Source: Nocardioidaceae bacterium (lineage in GTDB: Bacteria; Actinomycetota; Actinomycetes; Propionibacteriales; Nocardioidaceae). From it: a stretch of DNA of 7,586 nt. The stretch's first letter is position 1; each line of letters begins with the position of its first letter. Location of the stretch: contig JAICRS010000147.1 in the NCBI GenBank assembly GCA_025966335.1, positions 1 to 7,586 on the forward strand. The letters run 5' to 3'. A program made the position numbers and the translations under genes. The notes under the pieces are model-generated. The model was given only the letters and a program-made list of their open reading frames with translations. It made no database searches and was not told the DNA's origin. Shown here one piece after another: positions 1-6,147 of the stretch.

Positions 1-2659
1 CTCCGCCCGGCGCGAGGTTGTGGTGGTCCGCGGCCGGGTCCGCGCCAACCGGAAGGCACTCGGCCAGGGGCCGATCGCCCGCGACACGATGGTCCTGGTC
101 GGCACCGGCAACGGCGCCCGCCAGCTGCGCAGCCTGCGCCGCGGCACCCGGGTCAGCGTGAAGTACGGCGTCAACACCGAGGCCACCCAGGTCGCCATCG
201 GCGGCGGCGCGTTCCTTCTCCGGCGGGGCGACGTGGTGGCGCCTCCGGACCCGGCGATGCACCCGCGCACCGCGATCGGCGTGGACACCGACAAGAACCA
301 GGTCATCATCGTCACCGTCGACGGCCGTCAGGGGCACAGCCGCGGCCTGACCCTGCAGGAGACCGCGGTGCTGCTGCGCCGCCTCGGCGCCGAGGAGGCC
401 CTCAACCTGGACGGCGGCGGCTCCTCGACGATGCTGGCCCGCGAGTCCGGCGAGCCGGTGACGGTCGTGAACGAACCCTCGGACGGCGGACTGCGCAGCG
501 TGCCGAACGGGCTCGGGTTCGCGATGGCCGACGGGTCCGGCCGGCTGCGCGGGATCCGGGTCGAACCGGTCACCGAGGCCACCGACTCCCACCGCGTGCT
601 CCGCGGACTGTCCCGGGTGCTGGTCGCCCGGGGCCACGACGAGACGTTCGACCCGGTCCGCGCCCGCCCGACCTGGCGCGGATCGGCCGGGGTGGCGGTC
701 CGACAGGGTCCCGGGCAGCGGACCGTGGTGGTCGGTCGGCGCACGGGCACCGGCGTGGTCACCGCGAACGCCCGCCGGACCACCGGCGAGTTCCGGGTGA
801 CCGTGCTCGGCCGGGTGCACCGGCTCGAGACCGGTGTGTCGTCGATGGCACTCGCGGGTCGCTCCGCGAGCCAGTCCTTCGACGTGCGCGGGTACGACGC
901 ACGTGGCTTCGGCACCTGGGTCGATCCCCGGGACGTGCGCCTGTCCTACGACCACGACAAGCTGCGCGTGCGACGTACCGGACAGGGCTTCACGGTGACC
1001 TCTCTGCGCCGCTCGGCCTCAGACGTGATCCAGGTCTCCGCCGGCGGCCGGTCCACCTACATCGGCGTGACCGTCGGCCTGGCCCGGCGGGTGGTGGACC
1101 GGATGGGCTCCCTGCGCGGCTGGAAGGCGACGGCGTTCCCGGCGAAGGCGTCAGCGCGACTGAGCCTGACCAAGAACCGGCGCGGCCGGGCCGGCGAGGC
1201 CATCGCGATGCGCTACTCGTTGGTCGGCGCCCGACGGACGCGGGCGGCGTACCTGACCGCGACGCCGGCACGGGCCCTGCCCGCCGACGCCCGGCGGATC
1301 GGCCTGTGGGTGCGTGGCGACGGCAAGGGCGCGTGGCTGCGGCTGGTCGCCCGGGACCAGGGCGGGGCACGCGCCACGCTGAACCTCAGCCGGCGGGTGA
1401 CCTGGCGTGGCTGGCGGTTCGTGTCGACGGCGCTGCCCGCAGGGCTGACCCAGCCGCTCGAGTTCGTCCGGGTCTACGCCGTGGAGACCAAGCGGTCGCG
1501 GAAGTACGCCGGGACGCTGGGCTTCGACGACCTCACGGTCTGGTCCGAGCGCACGGCTCCGGTGCCGGACACCCCGCCGCTGCGGGACCCGATGGTCGCC
1601 GACCTGGCCCCGATGGCCGACGGCGGGCTGCGGGTAGCGGTGCTCAGCGACGCCGGGATCCGGGCGGCCGCGCCCAACGGCGGCGCGGTGAAACGCACCC
1701 GCCGCGCGATGCGCGAGATCGTCGCCACCGACCCGGACCTGGTGCTGATCAACGGTGACCTGGTCGCCCGCGGCACGAGGGCGGACCTCAACCTGGCCCG
1801 CCGGCTGATCCAGGAGGAGCTGGCCGGGAAGGTCGAGTGGCGCTACGTGCCCGGCGACCAGGAGATCGGCGAGTCTGGTGACCTGACGAGCTTCCGGGCC
1901 GAGTTCGGCCAGCCGGTGCAGACCTTCGAGCGCGGGGGCACCCGGTTCGTGCTGCTGAACTCCGCGCCGGGCAGCTTCCGGCTCGGCGGCTTCCCGCAGC
2001 TGGTGCGGCTGCGCTCTGCGTTGTCCTCGGCGCAGCACGACCAGTCCGTACACTCGGTCGTGGTGGTCGCGCACCACCCGACCAGCGACCCGAACACCGG
2101 TGGCAGCGCCGAGGTCGCCGACCCGCGCGAGGGCGAGCTGGTGGAGGGCCTGCTGGCCGACTTCCGGGCCCGCAGCGGCAAGAACGTCGCGTACGTCGGC
2201 TCGCACGCCCGCCGCTTCGGACTGACCCGCCACGACGACGTACCGCTGCTGATGGCCGGACCGGTCAACGACCCGGCGCGCAGCGGCAGCGGTTCGTTCG
2301 CCGGATGGAGCCTCCTGCGGGTCGACCCGGCCGACCGGTCCTGGCTGGGCGCCGAGTTCCGGCCCACGGTGAACGCGCTCCGGATCGACGCGCCGGGCAC
2401 CCTGAGCGCGGGCCGGTCCGCCGAGGTCGCGGTCACCGTGACCCAGGCCGGGCACCGGATGACCCTCGGCTATCCGATGGCGGCGCACTGGTTGCCCTCG
2501 CGGACCCTCCACGTCGGGCCGCCGCGGAACGCGCCACGCAGCGCGGTCGCCGCGTACAACCCGAGGACCGGGCAGCTGACCGGGCTCCGCGCCGGCGAGA
2601 CCACGCTGACGATCCGGGTGAACGGGGTGAGCGCGAGCAGCGCGCTCACCGTCCGCTGA
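1..2659 (+). CDS. Multidomain phosphodiester glycosidase with degenerate metallophosphoesterase domain (5' partial)
   Basis: The reading frame is open to the left edge (SARREV precedes the GTG at 20), so the true start, the expected signal peptide and the first part of the glycosidase domain are missing. Residues below count from the GTG at 20. Residues 1-170 are the C-terminal part of a phosphodiester glycosidase (NAGPA/DUF2233) domain, shown by RTAIGVD (83-89), VDGRQ (100-104), SRGLTL (107-112), the family hallmark LNLDGGGSS (128-136) and NEPSDGG (151-157). Family members cleave sugar-phosphodiester bonds. About 178-353 look like two Ig/Big-type beta domains. About 360-508 look like a carbohydrate-binding-type beta-sandwich ending in GFDDLTVW. 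About 538-770 have a metallophosphoesterase fold: SDAG (543-546), NGD (578-580), PGDQE (611-615), AHHP (684-687), GSHARR (727-732), with several metal ligands altered. A last Ig-like domain covers about 787-879. No membrane anchor is visible at the C-terminus. Likely secreted and acting on cell-surface or extracellular glycans; the actual substrate is unknown. Confidence 0.85.
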   Translation, partial: SARREVVVVRGRVRANRKALGQGPIARDTMVLVGTGNGARQLRSLRRGTRVSVKYGVNTEATQVAIGGGAFLLRRGDVVAPPDPAMHPRTAIGVDTDKNQVIIVTVDGRQGHSRGLTLQETAVLLRRLGAEEALNLDGGGSSTMLARESGEPVTVVNEPSDGGLRSVPNGLGFAMADGSGRLRGIRVEPVTEATDSHRVLRGLSRVLVARGHDETFDPVRARPTWRGSAGVAVRQGPGQRTVVVGRRTGTGVVTANARRTTGEFRVTVLGRVHRLETGVSSMALAGRSASQSFDVRGYDARGFGTWVDPRDVRLSYDHDKLRVRRTGQGFTVTSLRRSASDVIQVSAGGRSTYIGVTVGLARRVVDRMGSLRGWKATAFPAKASARLSLTKNRRGRAGEAIAMRYSLVGARRTRAAYLTATPARALPADARRIGLWVRGDGKGAWLRLVARDQGGARATLNLSRRVTWRGWRFVSTALPAGLTQPLEFVRVYAVETKRSRKYAGTLGFDDLTVWSERTAPVPDTPPLRDPMVADLAPMADGGLRVAVLSDAGIRAAAPNGGAVKRTRRAMREIVATDPDLVLINGDLVARGTRADLNLARRLIQEELAGKVEWRYVPGDQEIGESGDLTSFRAEFGQPVQTFERGGTRFVLLNSAPGSFRLGGFPQLVRLRSALSSAQHDQSVHSVVVVAHHPTSDPNTGGSAEVADPREGELVEGLLADFRARSGKNVAYVGSHARRFGLTRHDDVPLLMAGPVNDPARSGSGSFAGWSLLRVDPADRSWLGAEFRPTVNALRIDAPGTLSAGRSAEVAVTVTQAGHRMTLGYPMAAHWLPSRTLHVGPPRNAPRSAVAAYNPRTGQLTGLRAGETTLTIRVNGVSASSALTVR

Positions 2660-2684
2660 CGGCCGGATCAACCGTTCGACGACG

Positions 2685-2741
2685 AAACTGGTCAAAGCGG
2701 CCGGTTCCGCGTGCCCGGAACGTGTCGTTCTTGACCACTTT
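2685..2741. terminator. Nested inverted repeat, candidate bidirectional terminator
   Basis: Between the convergent ends of the glycosidase gene and the 36-aa membrane protein gene. Outer arms AAACTGGTCAA (2685-2695) and TTGACCACTTT (2731-2741) pair over 11 positions with one C-C mismatch. Inside them GTTCCG (2704-2709) and CGGAAC (2716-2721) form a perfect 6-bp hairpin with a 6-base loop. The position suits a shared terminator. There is no proper U-tract, which is common in actinobacteria, and the TTGAC half-site could instead be a protein-binding operator. Confidence 0.4.
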
Positions 2742-2785
2742 CCCGGGACGCCGTTGAACAAACCCCGGGCCGGCTCAATACCTGG

Positions 2786-2896
2786 TCACAGCACCTGGGC
2801 GACCACGAAGATCAGCATGCTCAGCAGCGCAATGGCAGCCACCACGCGGACCCAGGTAGGCCTCCGCGTCGGCTCGTCCTCGGATGGGTCCGACAT
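2786..2896 (-). CDS. 36-residue tail-anchored membrane protein
   Basis: A very short gene whose ATG at 2896 gives 36 residues. Residues 1-12 (MSDPSEDEPTRR) are charged and likely cytoplasmic. Residues from about 15 to the last residue (36) form one hydrophobic helix, VRVVAAIALLSMLIFVVAQV, with no tail beyond it. This is a charged head plus a single transmembrane segment. The frame stays open far upstream in antisense to the next genes, so an automatic caller could miss it or extend it badly. The start is chosen because the acidic head begins there and because a CAGAAT box sits 7 bases upstream, suggesting leaderless translation; there is no Shine-Dalgarno sequence. An in-frame ATG at 2905 would add only three residues. 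Function unknown. It could be an accessory subunit or an envelope small protein, but nothing in the sequence decides this. Confidence 0.65.
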   Translation of the reverse strand: MSDPSEDEPTRRPTWVRVVAAIALLSMLIFVVAQVL

Positions 2897-2903
2897 GGCC
2901 GCC

Positions 2904-2931
2904 ATTCTGCGGGCACATCGGCCAGAATCAA
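2904..2931 (-). promoter_or_regulatory. Putative promoter of the 36-aa membrane protein gene
   Basis: Read on the minus strand: TTGATT (2931-2926, four of six matches to TTGACA), a 16-base spacer, then CAGAAT (2909-2904), which keeps the important A2 and T6 of the actinobacterial TANNNT box. Seven bases separate it from the ATG at 2896, the spacing expected if transcription starts at or next to the start codon. No transcript evidence is available. Confidence 0.35.
2923..2928 (+). promoter_or_regulatory. Putative -10 box of the SGNH hydrolase gene
   Basis: CAGAAT lies exactly 7 bases before the ATG at 2936 and mirrors the CAGAAT of the divergent gene (ATTCTG at 2904-2909 on this strand, 13-base spacer). 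No Shine-Dalgarno sequence precedes the ATG, consistent with a leaderless mRNA. I see no convincing -35 element on this side. Confidence 0.3.
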
Positions 2932-2935
2932 AACC

Positions 2936-3694
2936 ATGACGATTCGCCTGGTCGCCCTCGGAGACAGCACGGTCGAAGGACTCGAGGACCCGGGCCCGGG
3001 CGGGAGGTACGTCGGGTGGGCGGATCGTTTCGCGAGCCACCTGGCCCGCGAGCATTCCGGCCTGACCTACGCCAACCTGGCGGTGCGCGGACAGACCACC
3101 ACCCAGGTCCGGCAGACCCAGGTCGGTCCCGCGCTCGCGCTGCAGCCCGACATCGCGCTGCTCGTCGCCGGGGTGAACGACCTGCTCCGGCCACGGCTGG
3201 ACCGGGAGGGTCTGCGCGACAACCTGCTCTCGATGTACCGGCAGCTCGACCGGGCACGCGCCCGGGTGCTCACGTTCACGATGCCGGACATGACCCGGGT
3301 GGCTCCGTTGGCGTTCGCCCTCAGGCCGCGGATCGAGTTCCTCAACGACGTGATCCGAGAGGCGGGTGCGACGTACGGCACAACCGTCGTCGACCTCGCC
3401 GCCGAACCCGTCGCCAGCCATCCGGCACTCTGGCACGACGACCGGCTGCACGCGAACAGCGAAGGCCACCGGCGGATCGCGGCTGCCCTGGCCGAGGCGG
3501 TCGGGCTCGAGGCGGAGGACTGGCGCAGCGAGCCCCCGGAGAGTGCGGCGCTGGGCACGGCCCGGATGCTCGCCGGAGAGGCAGTCTGGATCGCCGGTCA
3601 CCTCCTGCCGTGGGCGTGGGGGCACCTGCGCGGCCGCGCGTCGTCGTCCGGCACGGAGTGCAAGCGCCCCGAGCTGCTGCCGGTCGCGGACTGA
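2936..3694 (+). CDS. SGNH/GDSL-family hydrolase (esterase/lipase-like)
   Basis: A 252-residue protein with all the SGNH blocks. GDSTVEG (9-15) carries the nucleophile Ser11, NLAVRG (47-52) supplies the oxyanion Gly52, GVND (79-82) supplies Asn81, and DRLH (169-172) supplies the Asp/His pair of the catalytic triad. Family members hydrolyse esters (lipids, acyl groups on sugars or glycans); the substrate here is not identifiable. No signal peptide is visible and the protein begins directly with the first beta-strand (IRLVALGDS), so it is probably cytoplasmic. After the catalytic core (about 1-192) comes a roughly 60-residue tail. Its Trp- and Leu-rich segment around 211-232 (VWIAGHLLPWAWGHL) and following basic stretch could touch the membrane. 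The ATG at 2936 is the natural start because the family begins just before the GDS block. It diverges from the 36-aa membrane protein gene; the next gene starts 48 bases downstream. Confidence 0.9.
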   Translation: MTIRLVALGDSTVEGLEDPGPGGRYVGWADRFASHLAREHSGLTYANLAVRGQTTTQVRQTQVGPALALQPDIALLVAGVNDLLRPRLDREGLRDNLLSMYRQLDRARARVLTFTMPDMTRVAPLAFALRPRIEFLNDVIREAGATYGTTVVDLAAEPVASHPALWHDDRLHANSEGHRRIAAALAEAVGLEAEDWRSEPPESAALGTARMLAGEAVWIAGHLLPWAWGHLRGRASSSGTECKRPELLPVAD

Positions 3695-3703
3695 ACCGAC
3701 TGG

Positions 3704-3732
3704 TTGGGAATAGCAACTGCGTCTGTGATGCT
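3704..3732 (+). promoter_or_regulatory. Weak candidate promoter for the LLM oxidoreductase gene
   Basis: In the 48-base gap after the SGNH gene, TTGGGA (3704-3709), a 17-base spacer and GATGCT (3727-3732) form a poor sigma-70-like match 10 bases before the ATG. A match of this quality can occur by chance, and read-through from the SGNH gene is equally possible. Confidence 0.2.
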
Positions 3733-3742
3733 GGAATGCACC

Positions 3743-4780
3743 ATGGAGAACCCACACCTCGCTGAGCCGTCCCTGCCGTTGTCCGTGCTCGACTTCGTCG
3801 GCATCGAGCACGGCGAGCCCGCCACCGCCTCGATCGCCGGGTCGGTCGAGATCGCCCGGGCGGTGGAGCACGCCGACTACCGCCGTTACTGGGTCTCCGA
3901 GCACCACAACATGCGGAGCCTGGCGTGCAGCGCGCCGGAGATCCTGATCGCCCACCTCGGCGCGAAGACCGAGCGAATCCGCGTCGGCGCGGCCGGGATC
4001 ATGCTGCCCAACCACGCGCCGTTCAAGGTCGCGGAGATGTTCCGCACGCTGCTGGCGATGTACCCCGGGCGGATCGACCTCGGCCTGGGCCGCGCCCCGG
4101 GAACGGACCCGCTCACCGCGCACGTGCTGCGCCGGGGTGAGGCGGGCAACGTCGCGGCGGAGTTCCCCGGCCAGGTCGCGGAGCTGCTCGCCTTCCTCGG
4201 TGACGGTGAGGGCTTCCCCGACGACCACCCGTACCGACAGCTGGTCGCCGCGCCGGTGGTCGACGACCAGCCGCAGGTCTTCCTGCTCGGTTCGAGCCCG
4301 TACGGTCCCCGGTTCGCCGCGGTCAACGGGATGAGCGCCGTCTTCGCGCACCACCAGAGCCCGGAGATCGCCTTCGACGTGCTCCAGGACTACCGGCGCG
4401 AGTTCCGTCCCCGCGGCGACGGTGATGCGCCGTACTCGGCGATGTCGGTGCTGACCTTCGCCAGCGACGACGACGAGGCGGTCCTCGAGTTCGAGGCCGC
4501 CTGGGCACTGACGATGCAGAACCTGGCCCGCAACAAGCGCGAGCCGCTGCGTCCCGAGGAGGTCACCGCGTTCGCGCGCTCGGAGGCCTTCCGCACCCGC
4601 CGCCAGGACCGCGACCCGCGGATGGTCACCGGCGAGGCGAAGCAGGTGGTCGAGCGCCTGGCCGAGATGAAGGAGCGCGCCCAGGTCAACGAGCTGGTGC
4701 TGGTCACGCCGAGCCTGGACCGGGCGCGCCGCATCGACAGCTACCGGCAGGTCGCCGACGCATGGCGGGCGGCCTTCTAG
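3743..4780 (+). CDS. LLM-class flavin-dependent oxidoreductase (MsnO8-like)
   Basis: A 345-residue protein of the bacterial-luciferase-like (LLM) TIM-barrel family, the usual length. Seen in order: strand 1 LPLSVLDFV (11-19), YWVSEHHN (49-56), RVGAAGIMLPNHAPFKVAE (80-98), GRIDLGLGRAPGTD (109-122), LLGSSPYGPRFAA (181-193) and a C-terminal VTGEAKQVVERLAEM segment. This pattern matches the LLM subgroup often annotated as MsnO8 family, which uses reduced FMN; no F420-specific signature was recognised. Such proteins are monooxygenases or dehydrogenases with varied substrates, and this one cannot be assigned. The ATG at 3743 is preferred over an in-frame TTG at 3704 because family homology begins just after it; a weak GGA lies 7 bases upstream. 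The gene ends in a CTAG that also holds the stop of the convergent deaminase gene. Confidence 0.88.
   Translation: MENPHLAEPSLPLSVLDFVGIEHGEPATASIAGSVEIARAVEHADYRRYWVSEHHNMRSLACSAPEILIAHLGAKTERIRVGAAGIMLPNHAPFKVAEMFRTLLAMYPGRIDLGLGRAPGTDPLTAHVLRRGEAGNVAAEFPGQVAELLAFLGDGEGFPDDHPYRQLVAAPVVDDQPQVFLLGSSPYGPRFAAVNGMSAVFAHHQSPEIAFDVLQDYRREFRPRGDGDAPYSAMSVLTFASDDDEAVLEFEAAWALTMQNLARNKREPLRPEEVTAFARSEAFRTRRQDRDPRMVTGEAKQVVERLAEMKERAQVNELVLVTPSLDRARRIDSYRQVADAWRAAF
4777..4780. other. Shared palindromic stop CTAG of two convergent genes
   Basis: CTAG contains TAG on both strands: the + strand copy ends the LLM oxidoreductase gene and the - strand copy ends the deaminase gene. The genes overlap tail to tail by exactly these 4 bases, leaving no room for a terminator between them. 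Confidence 0.95.
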
Positions 4781-5226
4781 TCCTGTTCGCCGATGTCCTC
4801 GTTCCACAGGCTCGGCTGCTCGGCGATGAAGGTCTCCATCATGTCGATGCACTCGGCGTTGTCGAGCACGACGACCTCGACCCCGCGTGACCGGAGCAGG
4901 TCCTCACCGCCGTAGAAGTTCTTGTTCTCGCCGATCAGCACCCGGGGGATGCCGTACATCAGGATCGCGCCGGTGCACATGTCGCAGGGCGACAACGTGG
5001 TGACCATCGTCGACTCGGCGTACATCTTCGCCGGGAGGCGACCGATGTTCTCCAGGCAGTCGGTCTCCCCGTGCCGGATCGCGCTGTTCAGCTGGACCCG
5101 GCGGTTGTGGCCGGTCCCGAGGACCTTCCCCTGGTGCACGAGTGCGGCGCCGATCGGGATGCCTCCCTCGGACAGGCCCTGTCTCGCCTCGGCGATCGCG
5201 TGGGCGAGCATCTCTTCGTCGGTCAT
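4777..5226 (-). CDS. Yeast Fcy1-type zinc cytosine deaminase
   Basis: A 149-residue member of the cytidine deaminase-like fold that hydrolytically deaminates a nucleobase. HGE (52-54) supplies a zinc ligand His52 and proton shuttle Glu54; SPCDMC (79-84) supplies Cys81 and Cys84. The resemblance to yeast cytosine deaminase, recalled from memory, runs over the whole length: GGIPIG, GHNRR, HGE followed by LEN.GRL, TTLSPCDMCTGAI, MYGIPR, GEN.NF, and a terminal W.EDIGE. The yeast cytosine-contacting residues Asn51, Phe114, Trp152 and Asp155 correspond to Asn41, Phe104, Trp141 and Asp144 here. This makes cytosine (to uracil) the best guess, unlike generic guanine or tRNA adenosine deaminases. It is the last visible gene of the transporter operon, 21 bases after the second permease. 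A GGAGAG ribosome site supports the ATG at 5226. The stop overlaps that of the LLM gene. Confidence 0.85.
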   Translation of the reverse strand: MTDEEMLAHAIAEARQGLSEGGIPIGAALVHQGKVLGTGHNRRVQLNSAIRHGETDCLENIGRLPAKMYAESTMVTTLSPCDMCTGAILMYGIPRVLIGENKNFYGGEDLLRSRGVEVVVLDNAECIDMMETFIAEQPSLWNEDIGEQD

Positions 5227-5229
5227 GTT

Positions 5230-5235
5230 CTCTCC
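5230..5235 (-). promoter_or_regulatory. Shine-Dalgarno site of the deaminase gene
   Basis: GGAGAG on the minus strand, followed by AAC and the ATG at 5226, sits in the 21-base gap after the second permease. It fixes the deaminase start and shows independent ribosome binding within the operon. Confidence 0.65.
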
Positions 5236-5247
5236 GTTCGGTCGGGC

Positions 5248-6147
5248 TCACCCGCGGCGGTAGGCCTTGAGGTAGGAACCGGGGTAGCGCACGGTGCGCC
5301 CCCAGATGGCAAGGGCGCCGATGACCGCGAGGTACGGGAGCGCGAGCATCAGCTCGCCGGGCACCGCGCTGAAGGCGGACGTGATTGCCAGCTGCAGCTG
5401 CAGGGCGTCGGTGCCGGCGAAGATCAGCGCGCCGAACACCACCGGCCATGCGCGCCACCGCGCGAAGATGACCAGGGCGATGCAGACCCAGCCGCGGCCG
5501 CTGATGATGTCGAGGGTGAAGCTGCCCAGGACCGCCAAGGTCAGGAACGCACCACCGATCGCCATCAGCGCCCCGCCGACCATCAGCGCGACGTAGCGGG
5601 TCAGCGACACCGAGATCCCGGCGACGTCGGCGGCCTCGAAGTTCTCGCCCACGGCGTGCAGCCGGTAGCCCATCCCGGTGGACCGCAGGAGCCACCAGGC
5701 AGCCGGGGCCAGCACCAGGAAACCGACGTAGGTCAACCAGTGCTGGTTGAGCACCTCGACGTCGGGGAAGAACGCCCGGAACTTGTTGTCCAGGCTGGGG
5801 CGCTCGCCGGCGTACAGGAGCCGGAAGGTGAAGTCGCACGCGGCGATCAGCAGCAACGTCAGGCCCAGGCCGGACACGTGCTGGTTCAGTCCGAGGGTGA
5901 CCGCGAACAGTCCCATCAGCGCACCGGCGACAATCCCGGACGCGATCGCGGCCAGGAGCCCGAGCCACGGGGAACCGGTGCCGGCCGCGGTCAGGAAGCC
6001 GACGAAGGCGCCGAGGTACATCGTGCCCTCGATGCCGAGGTTGAGGACGCCGGTGCGCTCGACGATGACCTCACCGATGCCCGCCCAGACCAGCGGGGTG
6101 GCGATGGTGAGCATGGCGCCGATCAGCGCGAGCACGTTGATGCTCAT
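5248..6147 (-). CDS. Nucleoside-type ABC transporter permease (second permease, YufQ/NupC-like)
   Basis: A 299-residue, strongly hydrophobic inner-membrane protein with about eight to nine helices. Family marks are TGVLNLGIEGTMYLGAF (32-48), the conserved N-(L/I)-G-(I/V)-E-G loop of BMP-family transporter permeases, GLNQHVSGLGLTLL (86-99), and STGMGYRLHAVGEN (156-169), whose charged cytoplasmic loop is the likely ATPase contact. It would form the translocation path with the permease encoded just upstream. Its ATG overlaps that gene's stop by 4 bases (ATGA at 6147-6144), and GGGGG six bases upstream serves as the ribosome site. A much longer open frame extends upstream to 7182, but it is antisense-type noise in the first permease region; the start at 6147 is set by homology and by the overlap. 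The substrate is probably a nucleoside or base, from family and context. Confidence 0.88.
   Translation of the reverse strand: MSINVLALIGAMLTIATPLVWAGIGEVIVERTGVLNLGIEGTMYLGAFVGFLTAAGTGSPWLGLLAAIASGIVAGALMGLFAVTLGLNQHVSGLGLTLLLIAACDFTFRLLYAGERPSLDNKFRAFFPDVEVLNQHWLTYVGFLVLAPAAWWLLRSTGMGYRLHAVGENFEAADVAGISVSLTRYVALMVGGALMAIGGAFLTLAVLGSFTLDIISGRGWVCIALVIFARWRAWPVVFGALIFAGTDALQLQLAITSAFSAVPGELMLALPYLAVIGALAIWGRTVRYPGSYLKAYRRG

Noticed and set aside
2731..2759. TTGACC as a -35 element of a plus-strand promoter
   Set aside because: No TANNNT-like box at a suitable distance, and the next downstream gene on that strand starts at 2936, beyond a minus-strand gene. The motif is better explained as one arm of the dyad.
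1151..2761. 536-codon open frame on the minus strand, antisense to the glycosidase gene
   Set aside because: The composition (Arg, Gly, Pro, Ala, Val, Gln rich, no recognisable motifs) is that of a high-GC shadow frame; the opposite strand carries clear family signatures.
3743..4780. LLM oxidoreductase as a RutA-like uracil oxygenase working downstream of the cytosine deaminase
   Set aside because: Attractive because deamination gives uracil, but the motifs are of the MsnO8-like subgroup rather than RutA, and the gene is convergent with the deaminase, not in its operon.
2897..4852. Upstream part of a 688-codon minus-strand open frame
   Set aside because: Antisense to the SGNH and LLM genes and without motifs. 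Only its last 36 codons (2786-2896) look real.
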